From NCBI GenBank assembly GCA_037893245.1, contig JBAIAA010000119.1, positions 1,612,001 through 1,676,000 of the forward strand: DNA of 64,000 nt, read 5' to 3'. A program made the translations under genes and the position numbers. Source of the DNA: Crossaster papposus (lineage: Eukaryota > Echinodermata > Asteroidea > Velatida > Solasteridae). Of the stretch, positions 53,547-64,000 are shown one piece after another. Under the pieces are notes generated by a model. It made no database searches. It was given only the letters and a program-made list of their open reading frames with translations, and was not told the DNA's origin. The stretch's first letter is position 1, and every line of letters begins with the position of its first letter.

Positions 53547-53843
53547 ACCATGGCCAATCGGCTATACTTGTATTCTGATCAGTCTGATGATGGTGACTCC
53601 AGAAGTGATATTTTTGCTCATTCGGTGTACAATGATCTGAACGATGCGAATAACAGTTTAAACTATACATTCGGAGCTATAACGACAAATGTGTACCACC
53701 TTAAGATAACATTATTGATTATTGTTACAAAGCTGGTTTCCTTTGTCATCGGCGTCGGATACACAGCGTGTTACTGTGCATTATCTGTGGTAAATCTGTG
53801 CGGCATCTCGCAGACAAATGGCTCTTCCATGTTGCAAGGATGA
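53547..53843 (+). CDS. Small putative membrane ORF antisense to the lectin 3' end
   Basis: From the ATG at 53547 it reads MANRLYLYSDQSDDGDSRSD, then VYNDLNDANNSLNYTF and a hydrophobic stretch (LLIIVTKLVSFVIGVGY) that could span a membrane. An earlier in-frame ATG lies at 53517. It is about 98 aa and its last 25 codons overlap CTL3 on the opposite strand, ending inside it. The paralogous copy beside CTL2 (17265 down to 17017, minus) is broken by one extra T in a T run but keeps YND.DAN.SL.YTF in another frame. The acidic, tyrosine-containing tail plus hydrophobic segment could be a first exon of a type II membrane protein. Whether it is expressed is unknown. Confidence 0.25.
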   Translation, partial: TMANRLYLYSDQSDDGDSRSDIFAHSVYNDLNDANNSLNYTFGAITTNVYHLKITLLIIVTKLVSFVIGVGYTACYCALSVVNLCGISQTNGSSMLQG

Positions 53844-54289
53844 TCAAACCAAAGGCCGTCAGGAATAAACACGCCGACACAAGGAGTGTCTAACCCACCA
53901 TTTGGATCATTCGGACCCCAGTTGAAGTAGTTCTCCTGGCTTCCATCCAACCATTCGAAATTGTCGTAGCGTTTGAGGCCGATCCACAGCACCGTCCCAA
54001 GTCCATTAACGATCTTGGCGTATTCTTTGAGAAAGTCGTTCTCCTTCTCGCTGTTGATTGACATGAGATATGCCGGTCTCCCATGGCGGGACAGGCCCTG
54101 GCAGTACGCCTCGGCATCCTGGAAAGTTTTCAGCTTGTTGACGATGAGATGGCAGCGATTTCCAAACTCAATCCAGCCTGTATTGCACGGAGCGCAGCCC
54201 CAAACCATGGATTTGTGATCCATGGTTCCACTTAATACAAAACTGATGACGAATAGAACAGACGAAGTTTGTAAAGTTGCCATCTGCAT
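53771..54289 (-). CDS. C-type lectin domain protein (CTL3), intact single exon
   Basis: 172 aa, the same length and cysteine positions as CTL2 (32, 35, 46, 63, 137, 152, 160), with a signal peptide at 1-21, WIGL at 102-105, NDPN at 127-130 and WFD at 147-149. There are 19 amino-acid differences from CTL2; 10 of them lie in residues 127-154, the long-loop and calcium/sugar-binding region. Elsewhere both silent and replacing changes occur. It is transcribed leftwards, away from the mirrored cassette at 54.6-61.7 kb, with an inverted P module about 370 bp upstream. It is likely a secreted lectin with binding specificity different from CTL2. Confidence 0.85.
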   Translation of the reverse strand: MQMATLQTSSVLFVISFVLSGTMDHKSMVWGCAPCNTGWIEFGNRCHLIVNKLKTFQDAEAYCQGLSRHGRPAYLMSINSEKENDFLKEYAKIVNGLGTVLWIGLKRYDNFEWLDGSQENYFNWGPNDPNGGLDTPCVGVFIPDGLWFDHPCNMEEPFVCEMPHRFTTDNAQ

Positions 54290-54640
54290 AAGCCGGGGAG
54301 TAAATTATAATGTTTAGAAGTATTACGTCAGACAAACGGCGGTAATTCTCAGTCTATAATTGTGGTATTTAAGCCAGAAGCATGTCGTGCGTTCACCCAC
54401 CACTTTGGTCAGACAGCTTTATGAATGACAGACTAAATCTCGTGCACTTGCTTAAAGTCGCATCCTCGCGGGTACATTGCCACTACATGTACGTTGGTGG
54501 TTAAGCCGAATGGTGATTGGATGATGATGTTGCCTGCACCATCTCATCACAGTCACCAATGACCATTCTGCTCGTACTACCACCCTTTGGTTTTGTCTAG
54601 TTCTTTTGTGTTCCTGGTATTCTAAAAAAGTAATTTCCCA
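54290..54640 (-). promoter_or_regulatory. CTL3 proximal upstream region
   Basis: Reverse complement of about 16140-16520 and 61700-62089, so the 380-bp proximal region is conserved with the lectin exon in all three paralogs. No clear TATA box. Confidence 0.5.
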
Positions 54641-55190
54641 CGGAACATGGTGTGCAGCAGAAGTGGATTTTCAGAGATTCAAAACGGATGACGAATAAAC
54701 AAGTCCCGAGCAAGGCCCGAAAAAAACTGTTTACTATCCACGGATGACGCGTTAATCCGTCAGGCACAGCAGTTTAATTCTGCGGGGGACGTGTATATAT
54801 CCTGCAAATGTTTCCTTGTTTGTTGCGGTCGTGTATTTACGCCAAAAGTTACCGCTAGCGCTGCGGAGGACGGGTGTACACGACTGGCATGTATGGCATA
54901 CACGCGGTGGACGTGAATATACGTTGACGTTGCCAATCATGCTTCGTTGACGCGGTGGACGTGTATATACGCTATATCGTGGTTCTCTTTGCTGTGCTCA
55001 GTGAAGTGAAATACATAGGTTGAAAATCGTTAGCTTTAGAGTTCGAATAACTTCTCTGTTTTCTTTCTGCATTTAAGTTTGTTGCCACATCTCCATTGTT
55101 TGTCTTATCATAGAAATTCCTCCATGGTCTTATTGATCAGTGATAACATTTTCCAATTCGTTCTCGTACCTTACACTGTAGAATCAGACT
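54640..55190 (-). promoter_or_regulatory. Module P upstream of CTL3 (inverted)
   Basis: Same as 953-1500 and the reverse complement of 15640-16140. Contains CACGCGGTGGACGTGAATAT and GACGCGGTGGACGTGTATAT. Confidence 0.45.
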
Positions 55191-56125
55191 TCCTAAAAAG
55201 AAAACAAATGTTTCCTTTATTATAATTACTTTACACAATCCCACAGTAGATATATTACCTCAGTTCATTTTCACAGAGGTATGTTGAAAACTCAACTTGG
55301 ACAGGGAAAAGGACTGTTAAAATAAGACAGGCAGGCGACTTAATTAAATTTATCGAGTTGTGTTTACAAAGCGTTACAGGCATGGCTACTTTACATTCAC
55401 GGTCACCGCGTTCATTTACACCTATATTAATAATAATTTAAAGGTAGGATACACCATTGGTAATTGCTTGAATTATCATGAATGGGTGGATGGGAAGGGG
55501 GAGGGGGCTCGGCAGTTGTTCTTATTTATAATGTTCTTAGTTTTTTTCGCGATATACGTCCGGAATTATGAAATTTAATTTTTCGGAACAATTTTATTAC
55601 AGGGTATCTAGCACAATCATTTTGCTGGATGCGTACAATCATTCTTTACTTTCAAATAATAAAAAATGGGGAAAAAACCTGTTCGTTGTAATTTTTTGAA
55701 CTTTAATCTACCTAATACAGGGTGTCTCTAAAAAACGTATACTCATTTTTAAATTCATATTTTCGCAAAACTATGAATATCTAAAAAAACAAACCGACTG
55801 TCTGTGGAAAGAATAAGTACTCTGTTCAATGGTATACAAGGCAGAGTTGTAACGAGTCGCTGATTTTTTGGATTTGTTTAGGTCAAGAAGGTTAAGTTGA
55901 GTCGAGTCACAGTGTTCGGTGTCGGCCTATGACGGCAAGAAACATAGTTCGATTAGTTTCTAAATTCTAACAGAGAAAGGTTGTTTTCACGTTGATAGTG
56001 TCAAAAAGAGCAAAACAAACTGAATATATAGTCCGTAAATTTAACTCATCAAAGCAGTACACGGAAACAGTTCTTATTCATGAAGAACAGGGGGACATAA
56101 TTACCCGGAGATGACATAATTAAAG
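55190..56125 (-). repeat. Inverted M fragment, MITE half, mariner-like end and GAGTC segment
   Basis: 55190-55435 matches inverted M; 55440-55680 is a MITE-family half; 55718 starts the TACAGGGTGTCTC end; 55850-56085 matches the left flank of the 10.7-kb insertion (27310-27573) and represents its near-empty site. Confidence 0.65.
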
Positions 56126-56620
56126 GTAGGATACACCATTGGTAATTGCTTGAATTATCATATTAGTAGCGCCAGATCATGTCCAAATGTTCAAAAAAGC
56201 CATAACTAGGGATCAGTAAATCGGACTGGAACTAGGGCCTACTGTTTAACGGATTCCTGTGTAACTAAGTTCACATTGACATGATTTATTAACCTCTTTA
56301 CGTGAAGTTCGGCTTGTCAGATGACTTTGAGGAGGTAGCGACAAACTCTTCCGAATCATCACTTTCTTCTGAGGCGGATGATGAGGAAGACTCATCAGAT
56401 ATATCGGAACCGCTAACCGCGAATATTTCGTCAAGAATGCCTGAAGGATCCGCCATGATGACTTGTTTTTTAGGACGCGCGCGTTGGGTCTTACCAATCA
56501 GAGGCCGATCTCCAAAGTGAGGGCGCTCGTTACATTTCAGTTTAATGAGTACGAGTTCGGACAATGTGACATAACTCTTTTGCCACCAGGAGAAATAATG
56601 CACTCAATACCTTCAATACT
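56125..56620 (-). mobile_element. piggyBac-like remnant (exon 1), minus strand
   Basis: Exon 1 is 56302-56456 (155 nt, ATG kept, MADPSGILDEIFAVSGSDIS...). The donor is changed to CAC/GTAAAG. It is joined to a MITE left end (56125-56163). No catalytic exon. Confidence 0.65.
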
Positions 56621-57480
56621 TTAATTGAATAGCGCCCTCATACTTCAGCGAGGGAAAAAAAAATTGGCTTGCCCATAAAATTTAACACAATATTGGAACA
56701 GGATGGACTCGCCAATCTATGTATTAGGGAATTATTTTTTCAAAGTGAACAACGAAACTGGCAGAGCGGGATTCGAACCTGCGACCTTCAGGTTACCGTA
56801 CAATACTACCGACGCTCTATACCAACTGAGCTATCTTGCGCCCTGTGTTAGCAGTCTTCAAAATTGTCAGCACTCAATGAGGATACGACTTTGTAACTTA
56901 TAATTTGTCAACAGGTTCAAGTCTCGCCTTGCGATTTCTTTGTTTACTTTGAAATTTAGGAACTAGTTAAAAATGCTCTCCCTCCTCCCGTCCCCCACCC
57001 CTTCCGTTCAGGGTTGTGTGAAATTGGGTGTGCAGGCAAACCGGCTAAATCCCCCACTCCTATTAACCGTGCATTTTTGTTGGGGGGGGGGGGACAATTA
57101 TTTATATTCACATAATTATGTATTCTGAAATGCTTCAAAACTACGGTCCACGCAGATACGAGATAAACTATTTGTCAATTGGGGCGCTAATTACATTTTC
57201 ACCAAATACAGTATGAGCTTGGTGCCAAAAGGAGCCCCAGTAAGGAAGTGTTAATGAACTTTTGTGCCAAATGGAGCCAAAAGGGACAAGCGAGCAGTGT
57301 GAATGAAAGCCAATTGTATTTGTGTGACGTAAAGTCACAATGGTAAAGAGAGTGTATGCTTCATTGAGTCCATATGGCACTCTTGGGATTGATAGGGTTA
57401 TACTTACGAGTCAGGTGAACCAGTGACATGCAGTGTATTATGCAGTGTATTCTGCAGTGTATAGAAACTTCTGAATTCTC
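56621..57480 (+). repeat. Segment with tRNA-like copy 3
   Basis: Matches 4063-4930. The tRNA-like element at 56760-56842 (minus) keeps intact box A and box B. A G run is at 57080-57091. Confidence 0.7.
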
Positions 57481-58015
57481 TTCATCTCGTTCCCAGATCC
57501 ATTTTATTAAATCTGATAGTCTGAAGGGCTAAATGGTCCAGTGAAAACACACTGAAAAGATGGGGAGGGTCGCGCGATGTGGAAATCATTTGAAGCAAGA
57601 ATGGAGGGAAGGGGAGGGGGAAAGAAGGGGGGGGGGGGGGGGGGGGTAACCTCCCCTTCCCCACTTCTTCCCCTCCCCCACTTCTCACCCTCCCCAACTT
57701 CTCCACTCCCCCACTTCTCTCCCTCCCCCACTATTACCCCCCTCCCCCACTCGTTTCCCCTTCCCCTACTTTTTCTCCCTCTCCTACTTTTCCCCCCCTC
57801 CTATACTACCCCCCTCCTCTACTACCCCCCTCCCCCACTTTTCCCCCCTCCACCACTTCACCCCTCCCCCACTTCTCCCCCTCCCCCACTTTTTCCCCCT
57901 CCCCCACTTTTTTCCCCTCCCCCACTTTTTTCCCCACTTCCCCCCCCCTCCCCCCTTCTCCCTTTTTCCTCTACTTCTCCCCCTCCCCCACTCCCCCCCT
58001 CCTTAGGTGATGCGT
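57480..58015. repeat. Pyrimidine minisatellite, copy 3
   Basis: CT-only stretch from about 57650 to 58003, preceded by a G run (57628-57646). ORFs are artefacts. Confidence 0.9.
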
Positions 58016-59740
58016 AAGGTATGAAGGAATTAAAGATAGGATACACAAATGGTAATTGCTTGAATTATCATGAATGGGTGGATTTCGGGGTGTTGTAATT
58101 TATAGTAAATATCGTTTAACTGACCTGTCCGAAGTTTTACAATCATGGATGCTGAGAAAAGCAAGGAAAACGGCGTTCGTTTTCGACCGGCGTCAGGCAG
58201 TTGTTCTTGTTCCTTCACGATCGGGTCCACGGGGCTCGCGGGTCTACGGAGGCCAAGCAATTTGCCCGTTCCGAACAGGCACATTTTGAACTAGCACTGT
58301 ACTAGTTTCAATTAAATAAAAAACGACTATCATTCTAATAGAGATATATCTCTATTATAATATAAATTTCACTATTTCAGATAGACCTATCAGAAATATA
58401 GAAATAATCATACAACTCCCAATCAGTCATTAATACAACATTAAACATGAACGACTTTCAGATTTCAACAGTTATGATAATTAAATTTTAACGTATTTTT
58501 ATTCTAAAAGTCTGGACATGATGCTACAAATGACTGAACTGAACATTTAGTAATCGTGTACTTACAGTGGTGAAACTTCTTTATCCCTAACAGTCCTCAA
58601 TCCTCCAAAATCAATATGATTTTGCACACACCTTAGTTAGGGTTAAAGATCTTGTTTATTACATACACAAACAAAACAGATACAAAAGCCTTACTTGGCT
58701 TGACAATATTGACCAACTTGTTATTCAAGCTTTAACGTCTCTTGATTATTATGTGCATCACGAAACGACATATTTAACATCAATTCAATAACTATAAATA
58801 AATTATATCCAACTATAGAATAAGTTTGTTTCTATTTAAAGGTACACACTTAGGATCAATTGCTTCTGATGCATGCTACAAATCTGATCTAGCAAGGCAC
58901 ATTAAAACTGACACATTGATCAGTTTTGTGAATTTGTTTATTTATTATTATCGTGCATTGATTATCAACGTGCCAACATTTAAAATACAATTAATTCAAA
59001 CTGTAAATCTTTCTCTATCTTAATGATTGCTTGAAATCGTAAGTATGTGCATCACAAATATTCGTACTAAAATGTAAAGTATATTTAAGTTGCGGCTAAT
59101 TGCTTTAAACCAATTTCCATTCAATTTGACATCTTGGTCACTCATTTTGAACATTGTCTCAGGAATATTCGTAAATACGGATCAAATTCTTCTAATAATA
59201 ATTATAAGCTTATTAATAATGCGGAAAGGCGGCATTCAGAGATCGAATTCGTCTCATTTCAATCAATTTCCAACTGATGTTAACTTATGTGTGTTTGAGT
59301 CAAGCACACATCAGACTAATTTGAAATGTATCTGAATTCGATCTCTGAATGCTGCCTTTGGGCAACATCGTAGACGACATTGATCTCTAATGACAAAATA
59401 AAATGTATAAATGGAATGACCAAATTTGGAAATTAGATGTAAATGACTAAATTGGTTTGGTAAAAGCGGGTGAAAGCGTGGTACCTTTTCAAGTGCATGT
59501 GTATACAAATTATTATCCATATAGCCTTACGGGTTTTTTTGGTGTTATTCAAAATGCAATGCAACAGATTAGTTAAATGGAGCATTTAAAAGATACATTT
59601 TATTTCTTTATATTGGCACTTCTGAAGCAGTTTTAGATTCCTTCTAAGTTTTCCTTCTAATTCCTTTCTTAGTTTTTATATACCTGTAATATTCCTGAGA
59701 AACAGTGATGTCATCTGGGAGTGAGACTTGCTTTAATAAT
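58016..59740 (+). repeat. Module C, U3 copy (shortened)
   Basis: Matches 43321-45780 without the duplicated stretch and LINE tail. Foldback at 59165-59395. The C/M junction at 59740 lacks CTL1. Confidence 0.75.
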
Positions 59741-61150
59741 TGCCAGTTGCTCTCGTTATTTTGATGAACCAATAAATGAGCTTTATATTAACAAACGCGG
59801 TGGCTGTGAATGTAAAGCAGCCGTGCATAACGCTTTGTATAAAATTCGATACATTTAATTATTTAGGTGGCCTGCCCGTCTTATTTCACTCCTTTCCCTG
59901 TTCAAGTTGAGTATTCAACAAACCTTTGTGAAAATGAACTGAGGTAGAGCCTGACAGTTGACTGGTGGCGTGCTTCCGGACCCCTCGACTAAATTATCGT
60001 TTTCTAGAATTATTTTTGGTACAATGATTTTTCATTAAAATCACCCCTGAAAAATTGCTGCTAGCACTATCATGTGACCGCATCCCTCGAATGAGTCTCA
60101 AGGACAGGTTGTTAGGTATTTGCTCTATCACTCAGGTTGACACCTTATAACGTACAGTTGTTATTGGGTGAAAGGGTTGACTGCTTCCCTTAATTTCTCT
60201 AGTGTATGACGCTGTTAAAAGGTGTATTTACTCAAAAGTAATTATGGCAACTGTGGTTGGGCCACATGATGGAAACTAAACAATTGCATGACGTGGAAGA
60301 GAAATATCGTACCAAAACTTGACCTATCACTTTCGAAAATCTAAAATACATGTCGACTCGTGGAATCGAAGCACTCGTACAAAGAGGACAATTTATTAAA
60401 TATTTTTGTGGCGGTCATTGGATAAAAACTTATATAAGAGACTAAAATGTCTTTTGGGACACAATGTTTCTTTCTCATAATCTTGAAGGACTTATTTTCA
60501 TTTACAAACGAATCTAAAATGACCGTTGATTTTTAAAAGAGTGCAGGCGCGGATCCAGGATTTTTTTAGACGGGGGTCACACCCGAAACTGTAAAATGCG
60601 AGCGCGAAGCTCGGATTAAGTAGATGAAGGTTCAAAGAATTACATCGAAAAGCAAACAGTTATTTGTTGTAGTATTTGAAAGTAAAAAATGATTGTAGGC
60701 ATCTAGCAAAATTATTGCGCTAGATATCCTGTATTTGTTCTGAAAAATAAAATTTCATAATTCCGGACGGCGATCGCAAAGGAAAAAAACACAGAACATT
60801 ATAAATAAGAGCCACTGCCGACGCCAGTTGAACAATAAATTAAGCCCCCCCATTCACCCATTCATGATAATTCAAGCAATTACCGATGGTGTATACTACC
60901 TTTAAATTATTATTAATAGAGGTGTAAACGAACGCTTACGACCGTGAATGTAAAGTAGCCATGCATATAACGCTCTGTGTACAAAATTCGATAAATTTAA
61001 TTAAGTCGCCTGCCTGTCTTATTTTAACAGTCCTTTTCCCTGTCCAAGTTGAGTTTTCAACAAACCTCTGTGGAAATGAACTGAGGTAATATATCGACTG
61101 TGGGATTGTGTAAAGTAATTATAATAAAGGAAACATTGTTTACGATATTC
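59740..61150 (+). repeat. Module M, U3 copy
   Basis: Matches 46030-47540. Contains the MITE-related segment 60690-60905. No gene. Confidence 0.75.
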
Positions 61151-61700
61151 AAGAACGAATTTTGGTTAATTGTGAACGTGGACTTTATGGGAAGTCTGAT
61201 TCTACAGTGTAAGGTACGAGAACGAATTAGAAAATGTTATCACTGATCATTAAGTCAAACAATGGAGATGTGGCTACAAACTTCAATGCGGAAAGAAAAC
61301 AGAGAAATTATTTGAACTCTAAAGCCAACGATTTTCAACCTATACATTTCACTTCACTGAGCACAGCAAAGGGAACCACGATGTAGCGTATATACACGTC
61401 CACCGCGCCAACGAAGCATGATTGGCAACGTCGACGTATATTCACGTCCACCGCGTGTATGCCATACATGCCAGTCGTGTATACCCGTCCTCCGCAGCAC
61501 TAACGGGTAACTTTTATCGTAAATACACATTAACCGCAACAAACAAGGACACTTTTGCAGCGTATATACACGTCCCCCGCGGAATTAAAGTGCTGTGCCT
61601 GACGGATTAACGCGTCATCCGTGGATAGTAAGCAATTGTTCAGGCCTTGCTCGGGACGTGTTTATTCGTCATCCGTTTTGAAACTCTGAAAATCCACTTC
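61150..61700 (+). promoter_or_regulatory. Module P upstream of CTL4
   Basis: Five imperfect repeats of the GTATATACACGTCCACCGCG type are clearest here (about 61388, 61434, 61476, 61518 and 61560). The module ends about 390 bp before the CTL4 ATG. Confidence 0.45.
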
Positions 61701-62089
61701 TGTGGCACACCATGTTCCGTGGGAAATTACTTTTTAGAAAACCAGGAACACAAAAGAACTAAGACAAAACTAAAGGATGGTAGTTAGTACATTGTACGAG
61801 CAGAATGGTCATTAGTGACCGTGATGAGGTGATGCAGCCAACATCATCATCCAATCACCATTTGGCTTGAACACGCAAATTACCTTATAACATGTAGTGA
61901 CAATGCACCCGCGAGGATGCGACTTTAAGCAAGTGCACGAGATTTAGTCTGTCATTCATAAAGCTGTCTGACCAAAGTGGTGTGTGAACGCATGACGGGC
62001 TTCTGGCTTAATACCACAACCATAGACTGAGAATTACCGCCATTTGTCCGACGTAATACTTCTAAATATTCGAATTTACTCTCAGGCTT

Positions 62090-62612
62090 ATGCCGATGGC
62101 AACTTTACAAACTTCGTCTGTTCTATTCGTCATCAGTTTTGTATTAGGTGGAACCATGGATCACAAATCCGTGGTTTTGGGGTGCGCTCCGTGCAATACA
62201 GGCTGGATAGAGTTTGGAAATCGCTGCCATCTCATCGTCAACGAACCGAAAAATTTCGGGAATGCCGAGGCGTACTGCCAAGGCCTGTACCGCCCTGGGA
62301 GAACGGCTCATCTCATGTCAATCAACAGCGAGAAGGAGAACAACTTTCTCAAAGAATACCCCAAGATCGTGATCGAATGGTCTGGGGACGGTGCTGTGGA
62401 TCGGCCTCGAACGCTACAGAAATGTTGGATGGCTGGATGGAAGCCAGGAGAACTACTTCAACTGGGGTCCGAATGAACCAAATGGTGGGTCAAACGCTCC
62501 TTGTGTCGGCGTGGTTATTCCTGAGGGCGTTTGGTGGGATCGTCCTTGCAACATAGAAGAGCCATTTGTCTGCGAGATGCCGCACAGGTTTACCACAGAT
62601 AACGCACAATAA
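62090..62612 (+). pseudogene. C-type lectin CTL4, frame broken by a 4-base insertion
   Basis: Paralog of CTL2 and CTL3. The first frame (MPMATLQTSSVLFVISFVLG... to KEYPKIV) matches residues 1-93. At about 62370-62380 the sequence has 4 bases more than CTL2, and the rest (LWIGLERYRNVGWLDG to TTDNAQ) continues in another frame to the usual stop. Interestingly its sugar-site motif is NEPN, the true EPN of mannose-type lectins, with WWD following. All seven cysteine positions are kept. It is either a recent pseudogene or an assembly error; the rest looks under constraint. Confidence 0.8.
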
Positions 62613-63290
62613 CACGCTGTTTACCCGACGCCGATGACAAAGGGAACCAGCTTTGTAACGATAATCCTATTTAATCTTAAAGTTGTACAAATATGATAAC
62701 ATTTTCCAATTCGTTCTCTAGCTTACACTGTAGAATCAGACTTCCCATAAAGTCCACGTTCACAATTAACCAAAGCCAATTCGTTCTTGAATATTGTAAA
62801 CAATGTTTCCTTTATTATAACTACTTTACACAATGCCACAGTAGATATATTACAGTTCATGTTAACAGAGGTTTGTTAAAAAACTCAACTTGGACAGGGA
62901 AAAGAACTGTTAAAATAAGACAGGCAGGCGACGTAATACAATTTATCATTTTTGTGTACACAAATCGTTATAGGCATACATTCACGGTCACCGCGTTCGT
63001 TTACACCTCTATTAATAATAATTTAAAGGTAGGATACACCATTGGTAAGTGCTTGAATTATCATGGAATTATTATGAAATAATTCTTTTCGAGACAATTA
63101 CATTATATCTAGCGCAATCATTTTCCTGGATGCCTACAATTATTCTTTACTTTCAAATAATACAAGAAATGTTTGCTGTTCGATGTAATTCTTTGAACCT
63201 TCACCTACTCAATACGACCTTCGCGCTTGCATTTTACAGTTTGGGGTCATTTTGTGTCACTTAAATAATTAAATTGATCGATTTTGTATA
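62613..63290 (-). repeat. Inverted P/M fragment and MITE half after CTL4
   Basis: 62690-63015 matches inverted M with the TTAA site empty (near 62768). 63020-63190 is a MITE-family half. The D module found after CTL2 is missing here. Confidence 0.65.
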
Positions 63291-64000
63291 TAAAGCGTTA
63301 TGCCTGGCTGCTTTACATTCACGGTCACCGCGTTTGTTAATATAAAGCTTATTTATTGGTTCATCAAAATAACGAGAGCAACTGGCAGATACAACTGGAA
63401 ACAAACGTATAATTTGCTGTTAACTGTGCTAAAATGTACAGTTTTTCACTGAGCTGATCAATGTGTCAGTTTTAACCTTGCTAGATTTGTAGTATGCATC
63501 AAAAGCAATTGAGCCTGTGTGCGTACCCTTGAATAGAAACACGCCAATTGTACAGTTCGATATAAATTATTTATAGTTATTGAATTGATGTTAAATATGT
63601 TCGTAACTGTTCGTAAACGAAAGCAATTAATGGTTTCGTTTCGTGATGCACATCCGATTTCAAGGGACGTTAAAGCTATAGAAAAATAGTTGTGATCAAT
63701 TGCACTTAACAATAACAAATTGGTCAATATTGTCAAGCCAAGTAAAGCTTTTGTATTTGTGTTTGTTTATGTAATAAACAAGATCTTTAACCCTAACTAG
63801 GGTGTGTGCAAAATCATATTGGTTTTGGGGGACTGAGGACTGTTAGGGATAAAGAAGCTTCACCACTGTATGAACACGATTACTAAATGTTCAGTTCAGT
63901 CATTTGTAGCATCATGTCCAGACTTTTAGAATAAGAATAAAATTAAAATTCAATTACAGTAACTGTTGAAATCTGAAAGTCGTTCATGTTTAATGTTGTA
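63290..64000 (-). repeat. Inverted CTL1-type flank joined to inverted module C
   Basis: 63300-63430 corresponds to the reverse of about 14740-14860; 63435-64000 is the reverse of about 5900-6440. It starts another mirrored unit that leaves the window. Confidence 0.7.

Overview
The window looks like nuclear DNA of an invertebrate animal, most likely a marine deuterostome such as an echinoderm. The clues are single-exon C-type lectin genes, interstitial TTAGGG-type repeats, piggyBac, Helitron, CR1-like and Ty3/gypsy elements, AT-rich intergenic DNA, and few host genes. I cannot name the species from sequence alone. Most of the 64 kb is a mosaic of about eight module types repeated in direct and inverted orientation. 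I label them A, P, M, C and D, plus a pyrimidine minisatellite, a tRNA-like segment and piggyBac exon fragments.

Layout. 1-9.06 kb: A, inverted P and M, then piggyBac remnant, tRNA-like segment, minisatellite and the AT-rich C module. 9.2-9.9 kb: a lectin gene (CTLD plus PAN/apple-like domain, minus strand). 10-12.15 kb: an M copy. 12.46-14.39 kb: nested DNA transposons holding a LINE reverse-transcriptase fragment and a telomere-like foldback. 14.6-18.8 kb: M, P, lectin gene CTL2 (16521-17039), D, A. 18.8-23.6 kb: inverted C and minisatellite, the most complete piggyBac transposase remnant, D, A. 24.2-25.6 kb: an unclassified TIR element with a 140-bp minisatellite. 27.58-38.27 kb: a TTAA-bounded insertion, missing from a paralogous copy at 56 kb, that carries broken exons of an uncharacterised gene and, inside it, a young Ty3/gypsy retrotransposon (28309-36201). 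38.82-41.62 kb: a tandem Helitron pair inserted between A and T. 41.9-51.2 kb: tRNA-like segment, minisatellite, C, and a 3.2-kb tandem duplication. 51.2-54.3 kb: inverted A and D plus lectin gene CTL3 (minus strand). 54.6-61.7 kb: a mirror-symmetric cassette. 62.1-62.6 kb: lectin CTL4, broken by a 4-base insertion. 62.7-64 kb: inverted M and C pieces.

Two results stand out. First, the Ty3/gypsy element has identical 223-bp LTRs and an extra ORF between the primer binding site and gag. That ORF encodes an SGNH/GDSL-type hydrolase with all four signature blocks visible; I do not know this as a standard part of Ty3/gypsy elements. Second, the paralogous lectins CTL2, CTL3 and CTL4 differ mainly in the sugar-binding loop region. 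In one 34-codon stretch every difference I could read between CTL2 and CTL3 changes the amino acid, which suggests diversifying selection in a gene family spread by the mirrored duplications.

The lectins are probably secreted sugar-binding (immune-type) proteins. Each 172-aa-type lectin carries the same P module about 370-390 bp upstream, so they may share regulation. The rest is transposon-driven architecture. Repeat boundaries were read by eye and are approximate unless a base-exact junction is stated.
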